A DNA stretch of 64,000 nt. Origin: Aradus depressus. Its lineage: Eukaryota > Arthropoda > Insecta > Hemiptera > Aradidae. Numbering within the stretch: position 1 is the first letter of the stretch; every line of letters starts with the position of its first letter. Shown here piece after piece: positions 1 through 11,096 of the stretch. Below the pieces are notes generated by a model. It searched no databases. It saw nothing but the letters and a program-made list of their open reading frames with translations, and was not told where the DNA came from. Made by a program: the position numbers and the translations under genes. The stretch spans positions 5,572,001 to 5,636,000 of the forward strand of contig OY759218.1 of assembly GCA_963662175.1 (NCBI GenBank), written 5' to 3'.

Positions 1-166
1 GCTCTTAGATTCTTCATCTGGAAGGTAAAACCCTTGAAAAACGCCGTCCTTCGGATGGAACGTTAAGCGAATGGCCTCAAGTCATGTCAGATACTCGTGA
101 AGACCTCCTCCCTCCCTATGTTAACTAAACCTGGGTAGGCAAAATTTAGGTCTCCCTCATTTGTGC
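1..166 (+). repeat. SINE copy, body only, cut by window start
   Basis: Matches the body of the tRNA-derived SINE seen in full at 31052..31317 and 56211..56512. The shared blocks are the GTCCTTCGGATGG segment near 48 and the AACTAAACCTGGGTAGGCAA segment near 124. The tRNA-like head lies outside the window. Confidence 0.7.
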
Positions 167-916
167 TAACAGGTAAGAGATATGTGCATTGGATGCTTAG
201 GTCCCTAGATGTATACACCAGCCCTATATATATAACTCGAAATCTTGTATGTGAATGAGAAGTCTATTAGTAAAACAAGTTTTCAACCAAATCGGTCAAT
301 ATGGAGGATTGAGGGGGAAGTGGTAATATCTTACGACTGCACTTCTACTCACCGTTACGTATATTTTTTGACTCTTCACATATCCTACACTGTATATTTT
401 CAGTGTCAAGATACCTACTCTGTGGGACCAAATTTATGAAAATAAACTAACTTAAAAGCCGAAAAATAAACATGTATTTTTTAAGTGTTCTATTTAAGTG
501 GATAACACTGTTCCTAAAAGATACATTTTTGTCACTTAAGACAACAACTTGAGTGCTTGTGAAGCAAGAAATTTTCTGAAGAAATCAGATCCTTTGAACT
601 CGACCGCCACTTGAAAAATGTTACAAAAAAATAATAATTATATAGATTTAAAAAAATATTAGTTGCTCTCCTATGCATACAAAATATAAACAAGGAAGAG
701 ATATTGGTCCTAGAACTAACATAGATGAAACCAAAAACCTAATTTAGTAGTATGGACTAGGATTTTTGAAGAAAAAAAAAATGGGGCAGGGCTCAGAGAG
801 AAAAAAAAATTCTGTATGTTAAGCCTCATTTTGAGACGAAGCCTCCTACAGGACTGACACTCTGAGGTAAACCTGTAGATGGATATATTGTGTGATTTTA
901 TAGTTTTATTTCGGAT
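167..916. other. unassigned AT-rich stretch
   Basis: No gene seen. Positions 232..332 look like a decayed plus-orientation piece of family A (TTTTCAACCAAATCGGTCAA). The rest is AT-rich with no recognisable domain or boundary. Confidence 0.5.
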
Positions 917-1456
917 TTTATTTCCCCAGCTATAAGTTATGTAATCGGTCAAATTGATGCGGAGTTTTCAACGAAATTTCATGTTTCCGACCTCCAGATT
1001 CGAAATATTAAAGAAAAAATTGCCTTCTTTGTGTGTGTCTGGGAACAAGATAATTCCCGATAGAATGAATATATCGACATGACGACACTTAGTGATTTTC
1101 AGCCAAATCGACCAAATGGAAGGGGGGATAAGGGGATGGTTAATCATTAAATTTCTAATAACTGCCGATAGAATGAACGAATGAAAAGAGTATATGTGTG
1201 ACCTGAACCCCATAAGAACAACACCCATTGGTTTTGAGCGGAATCGGCCGAAGAGGAGGGTGCTCAATTCAGAAACCCTAATAACTGCCTATGTAATATA
1301 TGTATCAACACAAAATTTAGTATGAGGATTTAGGAGCCCCCTATGTAAGCCCACTATTGAATATTAGCGCAATCGGTCGACGTTTTGGAGGGCGAGGGAA
1401 GCATTAATTGATTAATTCGTTCTGGGGAAGTCCATTGTCGGTGATTCACCGAAGAC
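917..1456 (+). repeat. family A copy, near full length
   Basis: Starts at TTTTATTTCCCCAGCTATAA. It contains the CCCGATAGAATGAATATATC monomer start and ends in the palindrome GTCGGTGATTCACCGA. This is one of the few copies with both ends preserved. The minus-strand open frames across it are shadows. Confidence 0.85.
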
Positions 1457-1747
1457 CAGATATATGTGTATATATTTTTTTTTTGGAGTTAGTCAATATA
1501 ATTGTTAAGAAAGTTCCTTGTTTTCATTAGTTTTTCCATTATATCGACACAGTTCGTAAAAACGTGTTCGGACATTGATTTTATAAAATTTCATGTTGAA
1601 ACGTTCATTCTTTCGGAGTTATTATACACAGAACAATCTAAAATACTACTTAAATAACTCAAAAAGTATTTATTTTAACAAAAACTAATTATAACACTAT
1701 CCTTGAAAAAAAGATATATATATATAGGAGTCAAGAATTCAACTATA
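1457..1747. other. unassigned AT-rich stretch
   Basis: No gene seen. Bases 1575..1640 are a minus-orientation fragment of family A (TTCATTCTTTCGGAGTTATT). Confidence 0.5.
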
Positions 1748-1938
1748 GCCATCAGATATGGTTATATGTATCAAATTAGAGCAGTATATTACATATAACA
1801 ATGAATATCAAGAAATTATAGGAATATATATGAAAAAATCAAGATAATTACAAGGTTTTGTAGATAGGTTCAGATCGAAATCTTATATGTAAACAATAAA
1901 CACAACCTTTCTATTAGATTCAGATCAAAATCTTATAA
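1748..1938 (-). repeat. family D copy
   Basis: Reverse complement of the segment at 2395..2567: TTAGAGCAGTATATTACATA here against TATAATATACTGCTCTGATT there. It lies as an inverted pair with 2395..2567 around the family A copy at 1944..2347. Confidence 0.65.
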
Positions 1939-1943
1939 AAATA

Positions 1944-2347
1944 TTCGGTGAATCACCAGCAATTTACGTCCCGGAAGGAATTTATCAATTAACTTCCAAT
2001 AGTGGACTTACATATACATGTATGTTCAGGGGCTTCTGAATCCTCATACGATACATTCATAACATTGGTAGTTACTAAAGCTATTGAATCCTCCCCTCCT
2101 CTGATCCCCCTTCCCTTCGGCCCATTTGGCTTAAAATTGTATATCTGTCGTCCTTATGAGGTTCTGGATACATATATAAAATTTCGTGTCAATTCATTCA
2201 TTCTTTCGGTAATCATGTTCCTAGACGCATACACAGATAGACAGAATTTTTTTTTATCATTTTTGTTATCGAGAGGGAACATGAAATTCCGGAGAAAACT
2301 CAACTTGGAATTTCTGACCAATTACCTAACTTCGTAAAGCTAGGGAA
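1944..2347 (-). repeat. family A copy
   Basis: Minus orientation. It opens with GGTGAATCACCAGCAATTTA and closes with CTTCGTAAAGCTAGGGAAAT. It includes the G-tract region (as C-rich) near 2095..2125. The open frame 2002..2337 is a chance read through this repeat. Confidence 0.85.
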
Positions 2348-2394
2348 ATATATACCTACATATATATCTATATAATGGCCATATTGGTGAAAAT

Positions 2395-2567
2395 GGTATG
2401 AAAGATTTACAATTCTATTGTTATATATAATATTGCGATCTGAACCTGTCAATAACACCTTGTATTTATCTTGACATTTTCATATAAACGTATATTCCTA
2501 TAATTTCTTGATACTCTTTGTTACATATAATATACTGCTCTGATTTGGAACATATAACTAACTGTAT
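2395..2567 (+). repeat. family D copy
   Basis: Contains GCGATCTGAACCTGTCAATA, then CTTGTATTTATCTTGACATT and GATTTGGAACATATAACTAA. It matches 23235..23650 and 23862..24003 in order. Confidence 0.65.
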
Positions 2568-2689
2568 CTGCTGCCTATCGACTCCTCTTCACATCATTTT
2601 ATATAATTTGTGCTATCCGTTTTCTTATTTCACTGTTTCTCTAACCTGGTCTAACAACTCCCCAACTGATGTCCCGTCTGTTAGTGTCT

Positions 2690-3115
2690 TGTCGGCTAAT
2701 GTCCGCCCCGCTACTCTCCTCTCCTCCCCCTGTCCACTAATGTCCCACCTCTCCTGTTGTCTACAGTAGTGTCCCTTCTGCCAGTGTCCGCCCCGCTACT
2801 CTCCTCTCCTCCCCCTGTCCACTAATGTCCCACCTCTCCTGTTGTCTACAGTAGTGTCCCTTCTGCCAGTGTCCTCTCCGCTACTCTCCTCTTCTCCCCC
2901 TGTCCACTAATGTCCCAACTCTCCTGTTGTCTACAGTAGTGTCCCTTCTGCCAGTGTCCTCTCCGCTACTCTCCTCTCCTCCCCCTGTCCACTAATGTCC
3001 CACCTCTCCTGTTGTCTACAGTAGTCTCCTTTCTGCCATTGTCCGCCCGCTACTCTCCTCTCCTCCCCTTGTCCACTAATGTCCCACATCCCCTGTTGTC
3101 TACACTTGTGTTCAC
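2690..3115. repeat. 85-bp minisatellite, about 5 units
   Basis: The block GTGTCCCTTCTGCCAGTGTC starts at 2769, 2854 and 2939, exactly 85 bp apart, with further diverged units on both sides. It is pyrimidine-rich on the plus strand. It lies about 400 bp upstream of the SoxD exon, inside the intron. Confidence 0.9.
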
Positions 3116-3514
3116 TGAGGTCCCACAACCCTCTACACTCCGACCATCCAAGTGCCCTGTTCTCTGATAATCCTATAAATATTGTATGACCTCCTTTGTC
3201 CGACCCTCTCTGGATCTGCCTATGATCCCCCGCTCTATCATTACTTCTCTTTATGATCCTTCCAACTCCGGTCTTTGTTCACTGTCTCCTCTGTGATTTG
3301 TCCTCCAAGAGCCATAATGAGACTCGCCTCTTCCCAGATGACAGCCCTTTTCACAACTCCATCCATATTTCCATTTGCAATCAGGATAACACACAGGCGT
3401 TAACAACAAACAACGATTCCAGTCATCATCCTTTATCAGCCAACAACAAAGCTATTAATTATAATCAGGCTTTAATAACAAACATGAATGCTTACATAGT
3501 GTCTTGGTTCCCAG
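3116..3514 (+). other. intron sequence upstream of the SoxD exon
   Basis: No repeat family recognised. It ends with TTGGTTCCCAG, which serves as the 3' splice site. The pyrimidine tract before the AG is short and broken by G residues, so this acceptor looks modest in strength. Confidence 0.55.
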
Positions 3515-3665
3515 GAGCGGTGACAACGGGGAGATGAACCTGATCAACTTGGAAGCGTTGACGGGGGAGAGTATCCTAGAGAAGGAAAGGCGATTGTCGG
3601 AAATGATCCTTCAGTTGCAGATGGTTCGGGATCAGCTATTGTCGCAGCAGGAACACACCGCTAAG
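3515..3665 (+). CDS. SoxD: SoxD transcription factor, internal coiled-coil exon
   Basis: An internal exon of 151 nt. It is preceded by CCAG and followed by GTAAGAA, a strong donor. The first base completes a codon from the previous exon. The next 150 bases read as 50 uninterrupted residues and leave in phase 0. The peptide runs from SGDNGEMNL through LTGESILEKERRLSEMILQL to MVRDQLLSQQEHTAK. Vertebrate Sox5/Sox6 have a matching order just before and into their first leucine-zipper coiled coil: a GNFGE-like stretch, then ESLAEKERQL, then SLREQLL. Heptad leucine/isoleucine spacing is visible (I, L, M, L, V, L). SoxD proteins bind DNA through an HMG box encoded elsewhere and dimerise through this coiled coil. 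Neither the Q-rich remainder of the coiled coil nor the HMG box is in the window. The assignment rests on recalled family sequence, not on an alignment. The shifted open frame 3253..3537 that overlaps the exon start is not real. Confidence 0.8.
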
Positions 3666-3689
3666 GTAAGAACTTAAATCTTTAATGCA

Positions 3690-4380
3690 GGTTCTAGAAG
3701 AAAAAGAATTACGCTATACAATGAAACAAAAGAATACCGCTGACGCCAACTCTTTACTTTCATATACCCAGTAATGCCAGTGATTGATGATTTTGAGGAG
3801 TAGGGAGAGTGATCTGTAAGCGTGGTTAGTATAAGAAAGTCATGTAATGGCCACATCACATATATTTTATTTTTATAGTTTTTCATAAAAACTACCTATA
3901 ATAAAAATAATATTTTATAATTCATTGCTATAAGATACAATTTAAACATTATTTTGAAATATTTCCTGTAAACATTTATTTATAATATATTTATATATTA
4001 TCAATTTTTCTTTGAGGCGCTATACTGTTCGTAGTATTGATCATACCTTAAATCAGAGGACACATTATCGATTGGGAATTTAATAAGAAACATTTTTGAT
4101 AGGAATCTATTTTTCGATAGGAGTCACAATTTTCAGATAATTCAAGGAAACGTCTGAAAATATGTTTCAAAACGACATTTCTGGACGGTTTTCGGCATGT
4201 AATGTATATTGAAATCGTATTGTATATAAAATGTGTCTTTCAGTTTTTTCATTAGGTCATAAATATAAGCGGTATATTGTAAAACGTACTTAGGCCCTGA
4301 AGTAACGTGGTCGCAATTTTCGTCCGATTTTGGCCAAAATCTAATCAGTTCTAAGTTGGCACATGTGACTCCTCCATTTC
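3690..4380 (+). repeat. family C copy
   Basis: Shares with 50815..51640 and 61915..62875 the sequence order GAGAGTGATCTGTAAGCGTG, TATAAGAAAGTCATGTAATG, GCCACATCACATATATTTTA, then TCGATAGGAGTCAC, GGACGGTTTTCGGCATGTAA and GCACATGTGACTCC. No coding potential is visible. Confidence 0.75.
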
Positions 4381-4382
4381 AA

Positions 4383-4620
4383 AGTTCCCAATAATTGCCG
4401 ATGTAATGAATGCATCAAATGAAATTTTATATTCAAATTCAAAACTCCATAAGGATGGCACCTATTAACTTAAATATTCTACGATAATGCTGATGTAATG
4501 AATATATTGACACAAAATTTAGCATGAGGATTCAGCCACTATGCAAGTCAAATATTGAGTTTTAGCCCAAACGGTCGATTGGCTTTGGAGGGAGAGCGAT
4601 AACATAATTGATTAATAACT
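4383..4620 (+). repeat. family A fragment
   Basis: Two and a half monomers (AATTGCCGATGTAATGAATG, later AAACGGTCGATTGGCTTTGG). The 5' palindrome is missing and the copy abuts family C directly. Confidence 0.8.
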
Positions 4621-5132
4621 CGATATAAGAAGAAATCTTTCTTTTCAATAATGTTTTCCACCTTAAATTTTTTTCATTCAAATTTTTACATATTAAAATT
4701 TTTCATCCGGAACTGTTTTTTACTTGGAATTCTACCCCCTTGGGGTCATTTAGTCCATAAGTAACTATTTATACCCGGCTTCCCATACAATATACTGCAA
4801 TTTCTGCATGAAAACGACCCATCGAGCAAAAAAAAATGAGAAAGTGAATGTTAAAAGAAAGGACAGGAAACGGATGCGAAACCATTATCTTTTTTATTTT
4901 TCCTTTTAAAATCAGTATAAAAACCATTAAAAAAAAGGAGAATTAATTTTTTTCTTATTTATTTTTTTTTTTTTTGTTCCTGTATTAAATCAGTGCAACA
5001 AATTATCCCTCTTTCTAACTTTTTCAAACATTTTTATTACAAATTACCTTTCATAGTGTAAAACTCTGGAATGTATCTACACGATATACGATCGATTCCG
5101 GGGTATATCAGTTATTTTATTTGGGGGTCAAA
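4621..5132. other. unassigned AT-rich stretch
   Basis: No gene or repeat family recognised. There is a long T tract at 4963..4976. Confidence 0.5.
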
Positions 5133-5163
5133 AAAACCTTGAGCTCCCCGTCCTTCGGATGGA
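5133..5163 (+). repeat. SINE fragment interrupted by family A
   Basis: CCTTGAGCTCCCCGTCCTTCGG matches the SINE body. The match ends at GGATGGAAC, where family A begins with TTTTTACTTCCCCAGC. This is a clean 5' junction for family A. Confidence 0.6.
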
Positions 5164-5613
5164 ACTTTTTACTTCCCCAGCTAGACGAAGTAGGTTTAGG
5201 GGAAGTTATATAATCGTTGAGAAATTTGATGTTGAGATTTCACAGAAATTTCATGTTTTCCGAGCCCTGATTCCAATACTGAAAAAAAAAATGCTGTCTG
5301 TTTGTGTTATTGAACAAGATAACTCCCGGTGGAATGAAGTTATCGATACGAAATTTTATATGTGTATATATAGAAACCAATAAGAAAGTCACCTATTGAT
5401 TTTCAGCCAAATCGACCAAAAGGAAGGGAGGGATATTAGGAGTGGAGCTTAACATTAAAACTCTAATAACTGCCATTGTGATGAATGTATCGACACAAAA
5501 TGTATTATCATATTTCAAAAGTCCCTATGTAAGTCACCTATTGATTTTTGCCCAAACGGTGGATTGGTTTTAGAGGGAGAGCGACAACTTAATTGATTAA
5601 TTGGTGGTGGGGT
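5164..5613 (+). repeat. family A copy
   Basis: Starts with the 5' palindrome (CTTCCCCAGCTAGACGAAGT and GGGGAAGTTATATAATCG). It has three monomer starts and ends at TTAATTGATTAATTGGTGG without the 3' palindrome. The open frame 5159..5383 is a shadow. Confidence 0.85.
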
Positions 5614-6899
5614 TCAATTAGATTCAGTTTTAGAGCTTAGATAGAGGTAGCGGTAGCAGCCTCATCCTTTCTGCCCGAGTTGGCAAATAACAAACACGCA
5701 ACTTTCATCATAAAGGACTTATCGTTGAAAAGCCATCATTTAAATAAATTATGCCAGTTGTGGATATATTGTATAAAAAAATATTTTTATCCTTGATCGG
5801 CCTTGTCTTAAATGCATAAATATTTATGTGAATGTTTCATTTATTTTATTTTTTTCTGGATAATATAAAAATTATCATTACGTAACTTGTCTTTAGTAAA
5901 TTTCTTACTCAGTATAATACTAATTTTTACAGAAAAAGATTTTTGATCTGCTATTAAATATTTTTGTCAGTATTCGGAAATTCCTGAGTTCTATTGTATT
6001 TAGACAGAAGGCTTGAGTCAAGCCCCTGTGATATTTAATAAATAAATGTATCAAATAATAAAATAAAAATAATAATAAATAAACAAATAATAAATATTAC
6101 CACATTTCCTGTAGTAATTGTTGCTGGTCTTCTACTAAAATTTGATTTCTATCTATGGGTTCGAAGACGTGCAATTTTGAAGGAAGAAATTATTTTTAAA
6201 AATGTCAACTAATAATTGTTTCAATTGGATTTCTTCTAAAGATAATAATGAGATGCCATCTTGTTTTTCTAAATTTGCAAAACGTTAAATCTAATCCAAA
6301 GGTATAAATTATCTTACTGGGTTCACAGGGGAAATGAATAGCATAGAATTAGAGAACAAATATTGGGTTTATTTTTTCTTAACCTACATTATAAAAAATT
6401 AAAAAGTAAGATTAGAAATAAAAAAATGAAATTATTTACAAGAATAAATCTTACGAACTAATTACCTACAACTGTATCAGTATTTCTGTTTTTGTGGCCA
6501 CTCTTTAATTCAATCTTATATATGTATAAAGATAAAAAGTACCTTTGTGCATCTATGTACTTCACTGTTATTTTCACTCCTACTTGGTTCACTTCTCTCA
6601 CTCAGACTGGTTCACTACACCTTAACCCTAAAACAACTCTCTCTCAATCTAGACTGTCCACTTCCACAACTCTCCTTAGACTGTTTCTCACAATTTGAAA
6701 CAGCTGATCGTCGTCTTTTGTCTCCATTGATGGGTTGTTCACATTTCGTTTTAAAACAAAATGCCACTAGTCCATCTTTATGTATTTATTCACTATGTAT
6801 TTAATTTACTTCACTCCTAACAGCTGTTTTTATACAAATAATAATAATTGATTTTTTAATATATTAATAATTTTAATGTGTATAAATTTTTACATCACA
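5614..6899. other. unassigned AT-rich stretch
   Basis: No supported gene. It contains AAT/AAAT-type simple sequence near 6045..6090. The overlapping short frames at 6492..6804 show no recognisable domain. Confidence 0.5.
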
Positions 6900-7285
6900 C
6901 CCCCTTCTCTGTTAGCCCTCCCTACCCCTTCAACCGATTTCGCGGGGAATTGATAGGTGTCACCCTTATGAGATTTTGAATATAAATTAAAAAAATCATG
7001 TGGATACCTTCATTACATCGGAAGTTATTGAGATTTTTGAAATGAGCCCCTTCTCTCATCCACGTCCCTTTTGGTTGATTCCTCTGAAAACTAATAGACG
7101 ATATACTTATAGGGCTTTGTATGTACATATCAAATTTCGTGTCAATACATTCGTTACAACGGCAGTTATTGCAGTTTTTGTGTTTGCCTCCCCCCTATTC
7201 CCCCCTACCCTTTGGCCAATTTGGCTGAAAGTCAGTACGTGTCGTCCTTAGAGGGTTTTGAATACACATGTAAAATATTGTCTGG
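6900..7285 (-). repeat. family A copy
   Basis: Minus orientation. It shows two monomer boundaries (CATTACATCGGAAGTTATTG and CGTTACAACGGCAGTTATTG). Both terminal palindromes are missing. Confidence 0.8.
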
Positions 7286-7789
7286 ATGAAAAGTAGTGAA
7301 AATTGCTTTTTTTTTTCATGTCTATAACGGCAAGCGTCTGGGTGAAAATAGGTTATAACATTGAATTTGGGCACCCTATAGTTGAGTGGAAACTCATTCC
7401 ATCCCCAGAGTCTGTCTATATCTTATCTCCCCTGAGGAGGCGTAGCTCCCATGTATGTGCTAAGCCATCAAACTTGAAGCATATCCAATCCTAAGTCTAA
7501 AGAACAATTGTGGATGCAGCCTACTTTCTCTCAGTAATGACCTTGAAAATCCCTTTGTCGTCGACTCATATCAAGTCCTTTTTTCTAAGCTTCCATTCAA
7601 AACTTTTATTCTATGAAAATACTTTTGTCCAGTCTCTGTCATTCTATTCCCATCCTGATAATTCTCCCAGAAGACTAATGGGGTCCTGGCCAAGAGACTT
7701 GCTTCATTAAGGTGTGCTAGCAGCACGGACCAGTTTCTCTCCTTTCCTATGTTCACCTCTTCTGGTCCCACTCGGTCTGCCACCACTGC
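7286..7789. other. unassigned stretch of balanced composition
   Basis: No known repeat recognised. The minus-strand frame 7571..7945 runs through it and into family A; it has no recognisable domain, so it is not called as a gene. Confidence 0.4.
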
Positions 7790-8085
7790 TGACCAAATCA
7801 AAAATTCGATGTTCAGTTTGCAACCGAATTTCAAGTTTAACGACCCCCTCTGTGTGTGTACTCGATAACTCCTTGTTGAATGAATGTATTGCCACAAAAT
7901 TATATATGTGTACCCAGAACCCTCTAAAGACCTATATTGTTTCAACCAAATCTGTTTAAAGCAAGGGGGGGCTTAACACAAAAAAAAAAAAACTCTAATA
8001 ACCGCCGTTGTAATGAATGTATTAACTCGAAATTTTTATATGTGAATTCAAAACCCAGTAAGGACGACACCGAGGGTGTGAGACT
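7790..8085 (+). repeat. family A copy, 5' end missing
   Basis: From TCAAAAATTCGATGTTCAGT through GATAACTCCTTGTTGAATGA to AACCGCCGTTGTAATGAATG. It is immediately followed by a second plus-orientation copy. Confidence 0.8.
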
Positions 8086-8089
8086 GGGG

Positions 8090-8494
8090 AGTTTTTTACT
8101 TCCCTAGCTATTCAAAGTATAGGGGAAGTTATGTACCTAATCGATGAAAATTCGATGTTGAGTTTTCACTGGAATTTCATGTTTTCCGAACCCCCTGAAC
8201 ACAAAATAAAAAAACAAAAATTCTGTCTGTGTTTGTGTGAACACGATAACTCCCTTAAGAATGAATGTATCAACACAAAATTTTTTATGTGTATCCAGAA
8301 GCCTATTAGGACGACACATACTGATTTTCAGCCATATTGCTCAAAGGGAAGAGGGGGATTACTGGTGAAGCTTAACTCAAAACTCCTTATAACTTCCGAT
8401 GTACTGATTGTATGGGCACAAAATTTAGTATGACGAGAGCGAAAGCTTAATTGAATAATCGTCAGGGGAAGTCATTGCGAGTGATCGACGACAT

Positions 8495-8504
<10 letters not shown>
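8090..8504 (+). repeat. family A copy
   Basis: Starts at TTTTTTACTTCCCTAGCTAT. It has internal monomers and ends in a decayed 3' hairpin (GAGTGATCGACGACATTTTT). The T run 8494..8504 passes directly into 24 G residues (8505..8528). Confidence 0.85.
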
Positions 8505-8525
<21 letters not shown>

Positions 8526-8735
8526 GGGAGGAGGGAGGCTCCCCCAGTCTACGCCACTGATAATAACCCCTGACTTACGTTACTAATTCCCAGCAGGGAC
8601 TGTATATCATATCCAAAATGATTCCATGTCTTTCCAATGTTAGAAAAAATAATTGGATTTATGGGTATATCCTGTAACAGTGGTTCTCAATTTTTTTTTT
8701 ACAGTAACTTGCAGTCCTTGAAAAGGACAAAAAAA

Positions 8736-9000
8736 TTATTGTCGGTAAATCACCGGCAATGTACTTCTTCAGCTCAGATTATTTAAAAAATAAAAAAAGT
8801 TTCCGCTCTTCTTCGCCCGATTTTTCTGAAAGTTAATAGGTGTTTTACTTATGGACTCTAATATCCTAATCAAAATATGTATATAATTTTGTATTCAAAT
8901 TTTCATTCCGAGTTAATGAGGTTTTGAAGTTAAGCTCCTCTCTTTTTCCCGATTTAGGTGAAAACCAATAGGTGTCATTTTTGGGTTATGGATCAACGCA
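8736..9000 (-). repeat. family A copy
   Basis: Minus orientation. Starts GTCGGTAAATCACCGGCAATG and continues to GTGAAAACCAATAGGTGTCA. Confidence 0.8.
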
Positions 9001-9480
9001 AACGTCGAGATCATTCATTGAGCGAAAAAAAACTCTTAGCTCAGAAATACTTCTAGAAAGCGAAATTTGGTATGGTGAATGATTTCAAACAGCCACTGTT
9101 AACAACTGTTAAAAACTACCAACATACAAAATTCGTTTGTGGTTGTGCAAATGATGAACTGTTAGAAACCTATGTGAACTTCATTCAACAGTCAAAAACT
9201 GTTCACGATATGTCTTAAATTGTGAGCGTTGGTGTGAGCTCTGTCTCTGTAGGTCGGGGATCTTCTTATTCAGAGTCCCTTTTCAATCAAATCAGTAAAA
9301 TAGGTTTAGAGGGAGAGCGAAAATTTAGTTTATTGTGCATGTTGCAAGGTGACCCCCCCGGCTCTGTTCATTCATGAAAAGTCGATATTTTTTTTCTATA
9401 TTTGCTGCTATATTGTTAATGAATGGTTGTGATATATTCATTGAATCGAGAGTTATCCTGTTCACAGACAGACAGATATT
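9001..9480. other. mostly unassigned, with family A scraps
   Basis: Family A fragments are visible at 9275..9335 (plus) and about 9430..9475 (minus). Bases 9003..9260 match no repeat I could place elsewhere in the window. Confidence 0.45.
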
Positions 9481-9497
9481 TTACTTCCCCAACTACA

Positions 9498-11018
9498 CAG
9501 GGTGTTTCAGGGTTAAGTGGCCAAACTGAAAATTTGAACTAAGGACCTAAAAACAAGAAAAAAATTTCCTATGGAGGTATGTCCGCAAACTCTTTGTTTA
9601 AGAGATATTCACACCTAAAGATTTTCATTGTTATGAATTATTTAGGCATAGTAAATAAATAAAACTTATTTTATTTGTTGCAACTACTTTATTCATTAAA
9701 TGTAAACACTAACATTCATATTAAGTGTTGTCCAAAGTGATTTCCTTGAGCATTAAGACAGGATCGGCATCTTTCTTCAACAGCAGCAGTGGCAGAACGG
9801 CACTGGATATGTGTTATTGTTTCACAAGATTCAATTATCCTTCTTCGTAAAGAATTAAGGTCATTGACCGGCCTTGCATAGACTTTTTGTTTAATGTCAC
9901 CCCAAACAAAAAAAATCCAGTGGTGTCAGGTCTGGAGAGCGTGCAGGCCAAGCCACTGGTCCTGCACGGCCAATCCATTGATTGGGATAATTAACATTTA
10001 GGCATTGTCGTGGACCTCTTCCGTAATGTGCAGGACAACCATCTAATTGAAACCACATTTTCCTTCTCAGTTGTAGTGGAATATCTTCAACTAAATCATA
10101 GTAATCATTATTAAGAAATTCCAAAAATGTGTCCGCATTGAGTCGAGGTGGTAAGAAATGCGGACCTATTAAAATAGTACCAACCACACATTGCACTGAA
10201 ACACGTGCTGAAAATGATGCTCACGAATTGCATGTGGATTTTCATGCAACCAGAGATGATTATTTTTCTGATTGAAGATACCTCTTCTTGTGAAGGTAGC
10301 TTCATCTGTCCAGAAAATTTGTCCTGAAAAGTGTGGATTGTGATTTAAATACCAATCTGAAAATTTCTTCTTTGCCCTAAATCTTGCGGTAATAAATAGT
10401 ACTAATTTTGTTATGATATGGGTGACGTCCATCTGCAATGAGAGTTCTCCATACTGTAGTTGGCGCAACATTTAATTCTGCTCCAGCTCTTCGTGCACTG
10501 CCAGATGGACTATCATCAAAATATTGTAATATGGTCGCACTCCTTTCTTCATTTCGTAAAGGGGCAAAAATACCATCAGCATGTTTAACAGCAAATGTAC
10601 CAGTTTCTCTAAGACGTTGAAACGTGGAGCTAGACTTGTATGGTAATCTTCTATTTGGAAATCGCCTAGAATATTCACGACGGGCATTAGCATTACCATT
10701 GCAAAAACCGTACACAAACACCATATCGGCGTATTCAGCATTAGTATAATTGGAAGGCATAATGATGAGTACTCTGCGAAAGCCTCAAACAAACTGATAA
10801 ATGTTATTGAGAGTTCCCAATGCTAATTCCAAATAGTATTAATCCTTAAGTCAATAGTTTATGTACAGTTAGGGAGACAAGGTCATATTAGTATTCTATC
10901 TAAATCCAACTCCTAAACAAAGCGTTTGCGGACATACCTTCATAGGAAATATTTTTTTCTTGTTTTTAGGTCCTTAGTTCAAATTTTCAGTTTGGCTACT
11001 TAACCCGGAAACACCCTG
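9498..11018 (-). mobile_element. mariner-like DNA transposon
   Basis: Long terminal inverted repeats of roughly 110 bp bound the element. The left end reads CAGGGTGTTTCAGGGTTAAG. The right end, complemented, reads CAGGGTGTTTCCGGGTTAAG. The inner arm parts CCTATGGAGGTATGTCCGCA and the mirror at 10928 also match. The element sits inside a family A copy, which stops at ACTTCCCCAACTA (9495) and resumes at TATAAAGCAAGTTG (11019). This fits the TA target used by Tc1/mariner elements, though the bases next to the left end read CA. It carries a broken transposase on the minus strand. Confidence 0.9.
9721..10760 (-). pseudogene. mariner-like transposase, DUF4817 type, frameshifted
   Basis: A transposase that would cut and paste the surrounding element. 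It is about 346 codons from ATG at 10760 to a stop at 9721. Reading requires three frame changes: near 10400-10470, near 10170-10200 and near 9897-9915. The N-terminus (YTNAEYADMVFVYGFCNGNA, then PNRRLPYKSSSTFQRLRETG) is the helix-turn-helix DUF4817 pattern common in insect elements. Catalytic motifs are visible in order: FWTDEATF (first D), WFQLDGCPAHYG (second D), and RSPDLTPLDFF (third acidic residue). I count 41 residues between the second D and the last D of TPLD. That matches the DD41D spacing described for rosa/VISITOR-type elements, but it is only a count from a broken frame. The C-terminus ends with NAQGNHFGQHLI. It is not expected to be functional. Confidence 0.85.
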
Positions 11019-11096
11019 TATAAAGCAAGTTGTATCATCAGTCAGATGTTCAGTGTTGAGTTTTCACCAGAATTTCATGTCTTCCAACCGCCTCTT

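Noticed and set aside
968..1267. Minus-strand frame of 99 codons
   Set aside because: Lies wholly within a family A copy. The same peptide-like string appears in several other copies in different frames.
3253..3537. 94-codon plus frame overlapping the SoxD exon
   Set aside because: It reads the exon start in the wrong frame and stops 23 bases in. It has no domain.
4140..4205. GGACGGTTTTCGGCATG and related words in family C, reminiscent of hammerhead boxes
   Set aside because: No CTGANGA box at the required distance on either strand in any of the four copies. Stem II cannot form.
7571..7945. 124-codon minus frame
   Set aside because: Runs from unplaced sequence into family A. No conserved motif was recognised and no splice or start context supports it.
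9003..9260. Possible coding fragment between family A pieces
   Set aside because: Some frames look protein-like for 20-30 residues, but no family could be recognised and stops interrupt all frames.
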